DNA from: Deltaproteobacteria bacterium
GTDB taxonomy: Bacteria > Myxococcota_C > UBA6777
Assembly: GCA_002731275.1 (NCBI GenBank)
Contig: PCBK01000003.1
Span: 62,001-126,000, forward strand
DNA length: 64,000 bases
Direction: 5' to 3'
The notes under the pieces are model-generated. The model saw nothing but the letters and a program-made list of their open reading frames with translations, had not been told where the DNA came from and did not search any database. Within the stretch, counting starts at the first letter, position 1, and each line of letters starts with the position of its first letter. This document shows, piece after piece, positions 1 through 8,335 of the stretch. The translations under genes were made by a program, and so were the position numbers.

Positions 1-1268
1 GAACCCTCGATGAGCAAGCACTTGAGACCGAAGCCAAACAATTCGCGACGTTGATGACAGAGACGGGTCTCTCCTCTCCCCATCACGCGGTCCTGCTTCG
101 GCATCTCAGAAGACACGCGAAACATCTCTTCCCGACAGCGCTCGGACTCAACGATATCGGGCTGGCCGAGCTCACACAAAATGAAGAGTTGATCCTCAAG
201 ATCTTCAAAGTTTCGATTTTGCCGAGCACATCATCCTCTATCTACGGTTTGGCACGGATGATCGAGAGAGGTCTATTCTCTCGTAACGAGATTCAGGTTG
301 GCCTACAAAATCTCATCACGATCGACCTACAAAGTCACGTTCGTAAGAATCTGCTTCAACATCGGACCAAGAAAGACGGCGCAACAGCAAACTCACTGCT
401 GCTCGCAGGCCTGCTCTCTGTTCTCGGCCACCCACTCGGCGTCGGTCAAGGAAAGACGCCGACGTGTCAGGCAGCTCGCGGGATCAGCCTGTGGGCCCAA
501 CACGCACCGGGATATCTGATCAAGTTACTCATCTCGGCGGCCAGAGATGGATTTGTCCAAATGAACCTGGAAGACACGACGTATCGCTCAAGTGAGATCC
601 CCTCCAAACATTACGAAGCGTTGGATCTCACACTCGACGCAGTGTCTCTCGTGCTCGTCCCCCATCTCGACTACATTTACCACCACATGATGATCAAGGT
701 CGCCTTGCGCTCGGAAGATGGACACAAATGGATCAACCCCGCGCTGTACGGGAGATGGGTCCAACGTGGTTTTGCATCGGTCTTCCCGGATCGAGCACAG
801 ACTGTCGTCACCAATTACGAGGACTTTGTCAGGCGCTTTTTTGCGACACATCACCCCGCGTACAACGACGCACAGCCCTTGATGTATCCCAACCCTGTCG
901 GGATCTGTGTGACCAATGGTCACGGTGATTACCTCGGCCCACATGCAATTTCGCTGCAACGTGTGCAGGAAGATACAACAGGTCAACTGCGGGCCTACTT
1001 CTACAACCCAAACAACGAAGGTAGACAAGATTGGGGGATGGGTGTCAAACCCTCCATCAAAGGAAAAGGCGAAGAACCTGGAGAGTCGTCGCTCCCCTTC
1101 GAACAGTTTGCGTCACGACTATACGCCTTCCACTACAACCCTTATGAAGAAGGTGATGCGTACGCGGTCCCCGACAAGATCGTAAAAGACGTCGAAGAGG
1201 CTGCACGCAAAACATGGGGCCGCACCTTCCAATGGCAAAACTGGACCCAAGACGAAGAAGAAGAATAG
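1..1268 (+). CDS. Papain-like cysteine-peptidase-fold protein, 5' end outside the window
   Basis: The reading frame is open back to base 3 with no stop, so the TTG/ATG at 51/54 is probably internal and the N-terminus lies outside the window. I do not recognise the family by name. The visible pattern fits a papain-like fold. A Gln sits six residues before a Cys in a 'QGKTPTCQAARG' stretch (Cys codon 465-467), the same Gln-to-Cys spacing as papain Q19-C25. A His follows in 'GPHAISL' (codon 942-944), and an Asn with 'DWG' follows in 'YNPNNEGRQDWG'. These would be the oxyanion Gln and the Cys-His-Asn triad. The C-terminus is acidic (DEEEE). The peptidase assignment is inference from motif order only. 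It could be an inactive relative or a transglutaminase-like protein. Confidence 0.75.
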   Translation, partial: TLDEQALETEAKQFATLMTETGLSSPHHAVLLRHLRRHAKHLFPTALGLNDIGLAELTQNEELILKIFKVSILPSTSSSIYGLARMIERGLFSRNEIQVGLQNLITIDLQSHVRKNLLQHRTKKDGATANSLLLAGLLSVLGHPLGVGQGKTPTCQAARGISLWAQHAPGYLIKLLISAARDGFVQMNLEDTTYRSSEIPSKHYEALDLTLDAVSLVLVPHLDYIYHHMMIKVALRSEDGHKWINPALYGRWVQRGFASVFPDRAQTVVTNYEDFVRRFFATHHPAYNDAQPLMYPNPVGICVTNGHGDYLGPHAISLQRVQEDTTGQLRAYFYNPNNEGRQDWGMGVKPSIKGKGEEPGESSLPFEQFASRLYAFHYNPYEEGDAYAVPDKIVKDVEEAARKTWGRTFQWQNWTQDEEEE

Positions 1269-1444
1269 CGCACACTCCCCCCACGCCAATCGCTCTCCTC
1301 CCAAGACTGCCGAGCACAAAACCAACCAGAAACATCGACGGAAATGAAGCAGAACATCCCTTGCCGGGTTGCGTTCTTTTCCACAAATCCGCATGTTCAT
1401 CAGAGACATTGTTTGACTTAGCACAAAGCACAAAGAGGCACGAG

Positions 1445-2626
1445 ATGAGTACACCCTCCATACAACGCACAATACAATCATATATCCCCGACTTGATCGC
1501 ATTTCGGCACGACCTCCACAAACACCCAGAGGTATCCAACGAAGAAGCGAACACAGCGCAACGGGTGAAAGACTTCCTCGCTCCCTATCAACCCTCCCGT
1601 GTACTTGAAGGGCTTGGCGGACACGGCCTCGCCTATTGCTATGAAGGCAAAGAACCTGGCCCCACCATCATGCTGCGCTGCGAACTTGACGCGCTCCCGA
1701 TCACTGAGATCAACACTTTCGCGCACCGCTCCACAAACGATGACGTCTCCCACAAGTGCGGACATGATGGACACATGAGTATCCTCGCGGGCGTCGCACG
1801 ATTGCTCCATGAGCATCCAGTCGAAAAAGGGCAGGTTATTCTTCTGTTTCAACCTGCGGAGGAGACCGGAGAAGGCGCACGACGAGTGCTACAAGACGAG
1901 GCCTTCCTCAACATCAAACCAGACTTCGCTTTCGCGCTCCACAACCTGCCCAACTACCCAGAAGGTCATATCATCTTTCGCCCTGGCCCCATGGCCTGTG
2001 CGTCGCGAGGTTTGCGCATCAAAATCCACGGAAAGACCTCACACGCAGCTTGGCCCGAAGACGGGAAAAACCCCGCGCTCCCCATGTGCAGGATCATCGA
2101 AGGATTAACCTTACTGCCAGCCGCTCCCTCTCTACAACATTGCTACAACAACGTCAGCGTCGTCAAAGCACGGCTCGGCTGCGAAGGCTTTGGTACCATC
2201 CCAGGAGAAGCCGAAGTCGCCGCAACGCTTCGCTCTGATAGCGAAGAAGCCATCCTCTTTCTCATCGACCAAAGCACCCTGCTGATCGATCAATGGCTCG
2301 CGATTCACGGATTCGAATACCAGGTGACGTGGAGTGATATCTTCGCGCTCAGTGAAAATGCCCCCGAAGCCTGCGATATCCTGACAAACGCAGCAGAGAG
2401 AGCTGGACTTCCCACTCATATTATGGAGGAACCACTCCGCGCATCCGAAGACTTTGGTGTCTTCACACAGCAATTTCCTGGTGCGCTTTTTGGATTAGGT
2501 AATGGTTTTCAAAAACCCCAACTTCACAATCCTGACTACGATTTCCCCGATCAACTCATCGAAAAAGGCATCACCATCTTCTGGTCCATCCTCCAAGAAT
2601 GCCTTGACGTCGACCCCCTCGAATAA
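1445..2626 (+). CDS. M20-family amidohydrolase (hippurate hydrolase / aminoacylase type)
   Basis: 393 aa, typical length for M20D peptidases, which hydrolyse N-acyl amino acids or similar amides using a di-metal centre in the cytoplasm. Visible motifs in order: 'LRCELDALPI' (metal-ligand Asp region), 'HKCGHDGHMS' (Cys and His ligands), 'QPAEETGEGAR' (catalytic Glu pair), 'GKTSHAAWPEDGKNP' (dimerisation lid His) and a late 'LHNPDYDF' (final metal-ligand His). The ATG at 1445 is chosen because AAGAGG lies six bases upstream. The frame stays open further upstream, but that stretch has no family similarity. It stands alone between unrelated genes and converges on the next gene. The exact substrate cannot be told from sequence. 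Confidence 0.92.
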   Translation: MSTPSIQRTIQSYIPDLIAFRHDLHKHPEVSNEEANTAQRVKDFLAPYQPSRVLEGLGGHGLAYCYEGKEPGPTIMLRCELDALPITEINTFAHRSTNDDVSHKCGHDGHMSILAGVARLLHEHPVEKGQVILLFQPAEETGEGARRVLQDEAFLNIKPDFAFALHNLPNYPEGHIIFRPGPMACASRGLRIKIHGKTSHAAWPEDGKNPALPMCRIIEGLTLLPAAPSLQHCYNNVSVVKARLGCEGFGTIPGEAEVAATLRSDSEEAILFLIDQSTLLIDQWLAIHGFEYQVTWSDIFALSENAPEACDILTNAAERAGLPTHIMEEPLRASEDFGVFTQQFPGALFGLGNGFQKPQLHNPDYDFPDQLIEKGITIFWSILQECLDVDPLE

Positions 2627-2658
2627 ACACCGACGAAGAAACACCGACAAAGCGTCTC

Positions 2659-3804
2659 CTATGGATGAAATGTCAGTGGGTATCGAACCTTTACACTGCG
2701 GCCTGCTGGAGGCTGTGGAAAACGCAATGTTGAGAAGGCTTTTTGCAAACAGGTCTCGACCTTTTGGTTCTTAAGCGTCGAAGAAGCCACCTTTGGGTCG
2801 TGTACATGACCTTGCTTACCGATCGAAAAAGACATCACAACGCGCCCCTTCAGCTTGGGATGTGCGATGAGTTGACGCTCATAACAAAACTTAAATCGCT
2901 TCACATTTCCACGGATCACCCGACGAATCACATTTTTTCCCCAGCTCCCAGCGACAGGCACCGTTTGATTGACTCTCGAGACAACCACACCCGAAGGCGC
3001 AGGCGTCACACGGGCGACGAGCAAGAATTGCTCGCCAGCCCCCCCTACACCTTTCAAAAGCGTGTCACCGAGCAAAGTGTACTGTCCAAGTTTCGTAAAG
3101 ACCCGCGTGTCAATCTGGATCGAAGAGATAAATTGAACATTGGTTCCGTGGGAGCTCGCTGAGGAAAATTTCTCATGGTGAAAGACTTGCACTTTCAATG
3201 ACACAGTCGAAGAGGTACGATCACTTTGATCAACACGCACACGGAACAATGGATCAAATGTCGTGTGACCGGCAACTTTTAACGTCGCACGGTGGTGATT
3301 ACTGAGGCGTCTGTAAAGGTAATGTCTAACGCGAAAGTGACGACGCAAAGGATACTGCGCTCGAATGCCTTTGTAGACGTCCAAAAACTCACTCTCCTCT
3401 CCGTGTTTTTTGGTGGAGTTTTCCACAATGTACAGATGCAACACAAATTGAGGTGGGAGAATATCGAGTTGCCGTGCGGCTTTCTTCAGCTTTACAAGGA
3501 CAGCAGCGGGTGCCTGAATCATCAACTTGTGTAGCTCTGGGCTGTAGCGAAACGAGACATATCGATCCATGTGGACGGGGACAAAAGACTTGAGCAGCCT
3601 GATCAACTGATTTCCCGGCAGATAACGAACGGGGATGATCGAGGTTTGAAGGTTTCTGAAGATCACATCAGGTCTTTCTACTGCGACTCTCTTTTTTTTC
3701 GCTTTTTTGTTCTGCTTTGTTGTCTTCTTCGCAAAAGCAGGCGCTGTCACGAACCAAATGGCCAAACAAGTCACCACACAAGTACGGAAAGTTCGAAGAT
3801 TCAT
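2659..3804 (-). CDS. Exported protein with AgmX/PglI-type (TonB-like) C-terminal domain
   Basis: 381 aa with a clear signal peptide (hydrophobic residues about 8-24 ending APAFA). It is followed by a Lys-rich stretch and a central domain with 'NQLIRLLKSFVPVHMDRYVSFRYSPELHKLMIQ'-like alternation, then about 90 C-terminal residues of AgmX/PglI type: 'FKFCYERQL..HPKLKGRVVMSFSIGKQGHV', a Cys in 'VETCLQKAF', and 'RFPQPP'. In Myxococcota this domain is TonB-like and occurs in gliding or secretion-related envelope proteins. The two Cys residues of the domain (FCYERQ and ETCLQK) are the family's conserved pair. It is downstream of the sigma/anti-sigma pair with a 105-bp gap on the same strand, so it may be transcribed with them. 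Specific role unknown. Confidence 0.85.
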   Translation of the reverse strand: MNLRTFRTCVVTCLAIWFVTAPAFAKKTTKQNKKAKKKRVAVERPDVIFRNLQTSIIPVRYLPGNQLIRLLKSFVPVHMDRYVSFRYSPELHKLMIQAPAAVLVKLKKAARQLDILPPQFVLHLYIVENSTKKHGEESEFLDVYKGIRAQYPLRRHFRVRHYLYRRLSNHHRATLKVAGHTTFDPLFRVRVDQSDRTSSTVSLKVQVFHHEKFSSASSHGTNVQFISSIQIDTRVFTKLGQYTLLGDTLLKGVGGAGEQFLLVARVTPAPSGVVVSRVNQTVPVAGSWGKNVIRRVIRGNVKRFKFCYERQLIAHPKLKGRVVMSFSIGKQGHVHDPKVASSTLKNQKVETCLQKAFSTLRFPQPPAGRSVKVRYPLTFHP

Positions 3805-3909
3805 GGGTTCTCCTTTTTTTCTGAGAGTAGACGAGGTCGAGACGCAACACGACCTTGTGCAGCATACCCCGCCAGTTTGAGTTTCTGTAAAGGAATAAAA
3901 GAACGTATC

Positions 3910-4761
3910 TCACAAACAAGCGAGCAAAATTCGCTTTGTGCTGTTTGCGTCATCAACAATAGAGTGTGTGATCAGACTTCCAGTCTTTGCGAGCTCTTTG
4001 AAGTCTGAAACCTGTACAAAACGTCCGTAGGATTGTCTTCTTCGGCGATTTGCACGAATATTCATAGATGTCTTTTGTTGGCCCTGCTCCATCGCCAAAA
4101 AGATGTCCTTTGAGTAGGTAATCTGCAACGTCTCCTCGGGTTCCTTTGGCTGCCTGTCTTTTGCTGAGATAGACAGGTCAGCAAACACCAGCGGCTCTCT
4201 CCTCTCGACCTTCTGTGGTGGCTGTGTAAAATCCAACACGATAGGAACGCTTGGCACCACAGGTGCTTTGTTGGCAGTGATCACGATCTCTTTCATCCGC
4301 AACACAGGGCGGCTCTTTGGAGCGGCAGCCGAGGAGCGCGCGGTCTGCTTTTTGATGGCATTGCGATGAGGATGGGTTGGTGTAAAGAGTAACAAAAACA
4401 ACATACACCCGGCTGCCAACGCAGGCATCGCAAACGAGCGCACAGACCATCGCTCCCACAACGTCTCCCACCAGGAATGTGGAGCCTCATGAGAAACAGA
4501 ATGCTCATCTCCATCACAAACATCCTCTTCATCGAGAGTGAAGAGTTGTTGTAGCAAAAAGAGATGTTCATCTTCGCTGACTTGTGCTTCTGCGGCTTGG
4601 AGTTGTTGTGGGGGCTCAAATACAGCGAGCTCGGAGATGGCATTTTGACAATCAGGGCATGAAGCGAGGTGTGACTGAAAATCAGCCTCCTGCTGCTCAT
4701 CCATCATCCCAAAGAGATAATCCTGTTGTCGTTCTTCACAAGAAGTTTGTCGTGGCGTCAT
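3910..4761 (-). CDS. Membrane anti-sigma factor with zinc-binding (ZAS/HC2) N-terminus
   Basis: 283 aa. The N-terminus carries a ZAS-type motif, His31-x3-Cys35-x2-Cys38 ('HLASCPDC'), plus Cys8. This is the fold by which anti-sigma factors bind ECF sigma factors. A single membrane segment follows at about residues 125-145 ('AMPALAAGCMLFLLLF'), and the remainder is predicted periplasmic, with no recognisable sensor domain. The start ATG at 4761-4759 overlaps the TGA stop of the sigma gene in an ATGA arrangement, which strongly implies translational coupling and a 1:1 sigma/anti-sigma pair. A longer frame starting upstream at 4791 is rejected because of this overlap. The inducing signal cannot be seen. 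Confidence 0.9.
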   Translation of the reverse strand: MTPRQTSCEERQQDYLFGMMDEQQEADFQSHLASCPDCQNAISELAVFEPPQQLQAAEAQVSEDEHLFLLQQLFTLDEEDVCDGDEHSVSHEAPHSWWETLWERWSVRSFAMPALAAGCMLFLLLFTPTHPHRNAIKKQTARSSAAAPKSRPVLRMKEIVITANKAPVVPSVPIVLDFTQPPQKVERREPLVFADLSISAKDRQPKEPEETLQITYSKDIFLAMEQGQQKTSMNIRANRRRRQSYGRFVQVSDFKELAKTGSLITHSIVDDANSTKRILLACL

Positions 4762-5441
4762 GCTGCACCTCCACCAATCACAGAGAGCCATTCGGCTCCA
4801 ACAAGGCGAATATGTTTCGCCAATTTCTTACGGGCAGCGAAGTAGTAACCTCGCGCCGTCACAGGCTGACATCCCATCACGTCCGCGATCTCTTTTCCTG
4901 GGAGTTGTTCGAGGTCCCGGAGCACAAAGGCGACACGCTCTTGTTCGGAGAGGATCTCCATCGCCCCCTTTAAGAAGGACTGAAATTGCTGTGTGCGAAG
5001 CTCGCCCTCTTGCCGGGCTTCCTCGACAAACAGGTCTTCAAACGCGCTCATATCACCATGTGTTGAGGTTTTTGCGTGTTTGCGCAGCCAGCGATAGCAT
5101 TCGTTCACCGTTACACGATAAATCCAACCTTCGATATTGTTGGATGTATCGAGTTCCTGGAAGGAGCGATACATAATGAAAGAGACCTCCTGCAGGATAT
5201 CAAACGCGTCTGTGCGGTTTCGCAAAATATGCAGCGCGGTTCGTAGGATCCGATCCTGGTGCCGCTTTAAGAGCGACGAAAACGCCTGTTTCTCCACTCT
5301 ATTCGTTTGCTCAACAATCTGCACTGCTCTGCTCGTTTCTGCGCTCGGTTTGGTCTCTCTGGTGCTTTTTTGTCCAATATCTCTTTGGGCAAATATGGAC
5401 CACATCGGAGAACTCATCACACATGCTTCGCCTTCGTTCAT
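4758..5441 (-). CDS. ECF-family RNA polymerase sigma factor
   Basis: 227 aa. Region 2 runs from about residue 65 ('RILRTALHILRNRTDAFDILQEVSFIMYRSF...GWIYRVTVNECYRWLRK') and contains the DA-DILQEV core-binding segment typical of ECF sigma factors. Region 4 is near residues 165-212 ('LSEQERVAFVLRDLEQLPGKEIADVMGC...VTARGYYFAARKKL') with a helix-turn-helix. The first 50 residues are extra compared with minimal ECF sigma factors, so a slightly later start is possible. It is followed by its anti-sigma factor with an ATGA overlap. Upstream is an inverted repeat TGTAC-caaa-GTACA (5453-5466), close to the start codon, and CTCAC-N9-GTGAG (5486-5504), either of which may regulate it. Confidence 0.92.
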   Translation of the reverse strand: MNEGEACVMSSPMWSIFAQRDIGQKSTRETKPSAETSRAVQIVEQTNRVEKQAFSSLLKRHQDRILRTALHILRNRTDAFDILQEVSFIMYRSFQELDTSNNIEGWIYRVTVNECYRWLRKHAKTSTHGDMSAFEDLFVEEARQEGELRTQQFQSFLKGAMEILSEQERVAFVLRDLEQLPGKEIADVMGCQPVTARGYYFAARKKLAKHIRLVGAEWLSVIGGGAA

Positions 5442-5485
5442 GACTTGTAACCTGTACCAAAGTACAACAACATTATCTTCGACGT

Positions 5486-5504
5486 CTCACTGTGTATATG
5501 TGAG
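5486..5504. promoter_or_regulatory. Inverted repeat upstream of the ECF sigma gene
   Basis: CTCAC-N9-GTGAG, perfect 5-bp arms, about 45 bp upstream of the sigma start codon. The spacer contains ACATATACACA on the minus strand, giving a TATACA -10-like hexamer at 5493-5498. The same TGTGTATATGT string recurs at the promoter of the small membrane gene at 7895-7900. No convincing -35 is visible at 16-18 bp. Function inferred only. Confidence 0.3.
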
Positions 5505-5641
5505 CAGCGACAAAAACGTTGGGGCGCAGACAAACTTTTTTTTGCAAAAACAATTTTATGCTTGATATCAAGTCATTACATCCAGACACAAAGCGAGAAA
5601 AAAGTCCCACGCACATAACAGAGAAAAGAAGGATGGCAGCT

Positions 5642-5945
5642 TCAGGAGGCGACCAATGGACAACAAGCCCCGAACAAATCGAAGAGTCGACACATGCCGA
5701 AATCCTCGAATTGATGGAGCCTGGGTTGGGTGGCTTCCAATTGCTGGAGCAGCTCAGAAACCATCCAAACCCAAAACCCAGAAAGATACCGGTGGTGGTT
5801 TACACTGTGAAGGAGTTGACAGGAGAGGAGCGTGAGCGTTTGCGGCAGCAAACACAAGGGAGGGGATATCGAAGAAGCAGAGGACGTGATCACACAGTTA
5901 TGTTGTGCGCTCAAATCCTCTCAAAGCTCACTGACGGGAGAGTGA
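5642..5945 (+). pseudogene. Decayed response-regulator receiver fragment
   Basis: A translated stretch near 5700-5855 reads 'EILELMEPGLGGFQLLEQLRNH..' and then 'KIPVVVYTVKELTGEERERLRQQTQG'. This is the second half of a CheY-like receiver ('DLMMPGMDGFELLEQLR ... IPVVVYTAKELTEEE'). The phospho-acceptor Asp position is Glu, and the N-terminal half with the acidic pocket is missing. After 'QTQG' the frame turns to nonsense. Skipping one G in the run at 5858-5865 gives 'GDIEEAEDVITQLCCALKSS..' ending at the TGA 5943-5945, so a single-base frameshift is likely. It overlaps the 3' end of the convergent gene. Either a degraded gene or a sequencing error in a small degenerate receiver protein. Confidence 0.45.
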
Positions 5946-6914
5946 GAGTCTCCACTTCACCTTCGCAGGCAAGCGCCCTCCCCCAAGCAAACCACTCACC
6001 TTGCGCGCTGACGTTTTATCCAAAAAGCTGATACGCATAGACGCCCCTTTGATCGTATCTTTGATGACAGGTGCGCTCAAGACTTCATCATCAACGCGCA
6101 ACAACATGCGCTTTCCAACCCATCTTCCAGTTGCACGCTCCAAGGCTTTCGCGTCGCTTTTTTGCAAAGACACAAAAAGCTCTGGTCCAAACGTCCAGGT
6201 AGAGAGTTTTAAAGAACGAATACCACGAAGCTGCAAGACCTGACGTTCGTTGGAGAGGAGTGCTTTGTAACCCTTCTTCAGCGTCTCGACATACCATCGA
6301 AGTGGTCCTCGCGATTTCACCTGAGAAAACAATCGCATCAACGCCTTTTTGCGCTTATGTAACAATGTCCACGTCGTATGGGTCACGCCAGCATGACGCC
6401 AGCGCTCCATTTGCAAAGAGCGGCTCGACGGCCAACCTTGAACACCAGCCTTTAACCTTTTGCGCAACGGCGCAAACGCTCGAGCCCCTTCGACGACAGG
6501 TGAGAGTGAGAGAATCCCTCGCTTCAACAGCCACCCATCACGTAATGAGGCTTTTTGTTCTGTTGTGAGATTCGCGAACACAAAGCGCAATGTTTTGCCT
6601 TTGTGTGTGGAGCGCTTCACAACAAACCCTGCTCGTCGAAGACGGTGAAGGAGGACTTTGTGGGTTTGTGAGATGACACTTGCAGGTGGCACGACCTTGC
6701 CAAAGGGCGCAACCTTTAGCACGTGGATCGTAGACACGATCATTCCAGTCTGACTGTGTTTCTCGGCCAACGCGCGAGTCGGTTGCACACACACTCCCCA
6801 TCCCACAAGGGTGAGAAAGAGAGCAAGTAACACACCGGAAAAATGAGAGAATGTTGTCTTTTGCTTACACGCAGAGAGAGAGGATACAATACGGCGTTTT
6901 GTCTGTATGGACAT
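5928..6914 (-). CDS. Exported SecD P1-head-like protein (orphan)
   Basis: 328 aa with an N-terminal signal or anchor segment (about residues 22-50, 'FSGVLLALFLTLVGWGVCVQPTRALA'). The C-terminal 90 residues closely follow the P1 head subdomain of SecD: 'ELFVSLQKSDAKALERATGRWVGKRMLLRVDDEVLSAPVI', then an 'ISF...SARKVSGLLGGGRLPAKVKW' ending. The middle ('LLHRLRRAGFVVKRS.. RFVFANL') resembles the SecD P1 base. The six transmembrane helices of SecD/SecF are absent, so it cannot be a translocon subunit by itself. Comparable short exported proteins with this domain occur in Myxococcota-type genomes, but I know of no assigned function. It stands alone. Confidence 0.8.
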   Translation of the reverse strand: MSIQTKRRIVSSLSACKQKTTFSHFSGVLLALFLTLVGWGVCVQPTRALAEKHSQTGMIVSTIHVLKVAPFGKVVPPASVISQTHKVLLHRLRRAGFVVKRSTHKGKTLRFVFANLTTEQKASLRDGWLLKRGILSLSPVVEGARAFAPLRKRLKAGVQGWPSSRSLQMERWRHAGVTHTTWTLLHKRKKALMRLFSQVKSRGPLRWYVETLKKGYKALLSNERQVLQLRGIRSLKLSTWTFGPELFVSLQKSDAKALERATGRWVGKRMLLRVDDEVLSAPVIKDTIKGASMRISFLDKTSARKVSGLLGGGRLPAKVKWRLSLSRQ

Positions 6915-7000
6915 CTTTTCTTCCTAGAGGTCGACAACGACCAACTCATGGCATTGTTCGACCTAGTTTGAGTCATTATGAAAATGGGATGATCAAGGGC

Positions 7001-7312
7001 TCAAACAGAAGGAGGTCCACGAATAGGTAGGAGATGTCGAATGTATCGAACAAACGGATGTAAGACAGATACGAACAAGGACGCATGTCGTCCGGCAGTA
7101 TGGTCTATAGGTCTAGAAAAGATCCCCATACTTCCGGGAAAGATCGATTCGACGTCTTGATCCATCAATGAAGCGTGGTCAACCTGCTGATCATCTGCAT
7201 GATCGAGCACGTAGATACGACACTCCGATGGTTGATTGGAAAGTGTGGCAGCATAGACGTCAGCCTGTGCACCCAACCAAATCCCAAGAAAAAAGACGAT
7301 GAATAACGACAA
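7001..7312 (-). CDS. Small exported protein, unknown
   Basis: 103 aa starting from TTG at 7312-7310, with AAGGAG six bases upstream; no ATG fits the frame near this site. Residues 1-21 form a good signal peptide ('LFIVFFLGIWLGAQADVYA'). The mature part has one Cys and several His/Asp residues and no recognised domain. The strong ribosome-binding site and signal peptide argue for a real gene; lack of recognisable homology keeps confidence moderate. It is followed by the SecD-like gene on the same strand with an 86-bp gap. Confidence 0.5.
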   Translation of the reverse strand: MSLFIVFFLGIWLGAQADVYAATLSNQPSECRIYVLDHADDQQVDHASLMDQDVESIFPGSMGIFSRPIDHTAGRHASLFVSVLHPFVRYIRHLLPIRGPPSV

Positions 7313-7479
7313 GACACACTCCTTGTGTGGTGATCATGTTTTGTGTTCTTTTTCCATCCAATGACTTGAGACGCAAGGTAATGCTCCCTGGCACATTGTC
7401 AAAGAAAAAGATGTGATTGGAATTTCAAAGGTGTCGAAGGGGGAAAATGCGATGAATCAGCAGGAGGGGAGAAGTAGGG

Positions 7480-7848
7480 TTACTGATTGGGGGTTGAGTT
7501 GGAGTTACGGTAGTTTTGATTGGTCAGGGTGAAAATACCAGACAACAATGTCCAGGTCCCCCAAACAAACCCGACAGCACCAAGAACGACGAGGCCGGCT
7601 TGTAAGGATGGGATAAAGGGAAGGATCCCAACACCGATCAGGCTCACGCCACGACGGAGGTCTCTCTTTCCTTTTTGTCGATGTTGTACGCGAATCTCGT
7701 CGCGGATTTCGTCTCGGATGGTCTGGATCTGCTCTTTCTCCAATCCACTGACAAAGAGCATGTACTCGATATCTTCGAGTGGGTGTCCCCAGTTCATCTT
7801 CACGCGGGCTTCTTTGCGGACTTCTTCAAAATGCCTAATCTCATCCAT
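7480..7848 (-). CDS. Small membrane protein with two helices, 2TM-domain type
   Basis: 122 aa. The start ATG at 7848 follows AAAAGGAGAATCGAT. Residues 1-60 are soluble and acidic or basic with the repeat 'IRDEIRDEIR'. Then come two membrane segments (about residues 72-88 'GVSLIGVGILPFIPSLQAG' and 90-112 'LVVLGAVGFVWGTWTLLSGIF'). The N-terminal 'EVRKEARVKMNW..HL.IY' style resembles small 2TM-domain proteins often found next to histidine kinases, but that is weak. A good sigma70-type promoter lies about 50 bp upstream (7895-7923). Function unknown. Confidence 0.7.
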   Translation of the reverse strand: MDEIRHFEEVRKEARVKMNWGHPLEDIEYMLFVSGLEKEQIQTIRDEIRDEIRVQHRQKGKRDLRRGVSLIGVGILPFIPSLQAGLVVLGAVGFVWGTWTLLSGIFTLTNQNYRNSNSTPNQ

Positions 7849-7894
7849 ATCGATTCTCCTTTTCGATAAAGACACCCAGCTGATGTTTGTGTTG

Positions 7895-7923
7895 TGTATA
7901 TGTAGTACGCAGCACAAACCCAA
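7895..7923 (-). promoter_or_regulatory. Sigma70-type promoter for the small membrane gene
   Basis: Minus strand: -35 TTGGGT (7923-7918), 17-bp spacer, -10 TATACA (7900-7895). Transcription would start near 7888, leaving a leader of about 40 nt with an AAAAGGAG ribosome-binding site. Confidence 0.45.
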
Positions 7924-8335
7924 AAGTTTCACCTGGATCGCAAAAAAGTCCTCGCCCCTCCCCTCCTAAACAACAAGACTCCCCGGCATGTTCGGCGCTA
8001 TCTACTCAGTAAAAACATCGAGTTTTTAACCTCATGCCCTCTCGCCACAGCATCTAAACTGTGATACAGATCACACTTCTTAGACAAATGATCTGCTCGA
8101 TCTGATCTTCTTCTTGTGTTTTTCAGCGACAGGTTATACTGCTTTGGTGGAAAAAGCAATATAAAAAATGCCAAGTCAGCACAAAAATGTTCGACACAAG
8201 TAGACCAACAACAGAACGCCCCGGCTTGATGAAGAAATGCCCCCTTCATACATTTTCTTCACACACCTCATACAAAAAGAATTTTATAGATGCAAAAAGC
8301 CTCTCTCTTTCACAAAAGATTCGACTCTGTAGCCT
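7924..8335. other. Intergenic region with a CRP-like palindrome and no convincing gene
   Basis: The stretch separates the small membrane gene from the 3' end of the monooxygenase gene. It holds the CRP-like site at 8060-8075, a weak A/T stem AAAAAC-atcga-GTTTTT near 8021-8037 and a TATACT hexamer at 8135-8140 on the plus strand. A plus-strand open frame at 8187-8378 has no ribosome-binding site and no family similarity, so I do not call it a gene. A small RNA transcribed rightward is possible. Confidence 0.4.
8060..8075. promoter_or_regulatory. CRP/FNR-family-like binding palindrome
   Basis: TGTGATACAGATCACA: perfect 6-bp arms and an exact match to the TGTGA-N6-TCACA consensus known for CRP. 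It lies 137 bp upstream of the promoter of the small membrane gene (minus strand) and about 60 bp upstream of a TATACT hexamer on the plus strand. Whether this organism has a CRP/Vfr homologue cannot be seen here. Confidence 0.5.
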
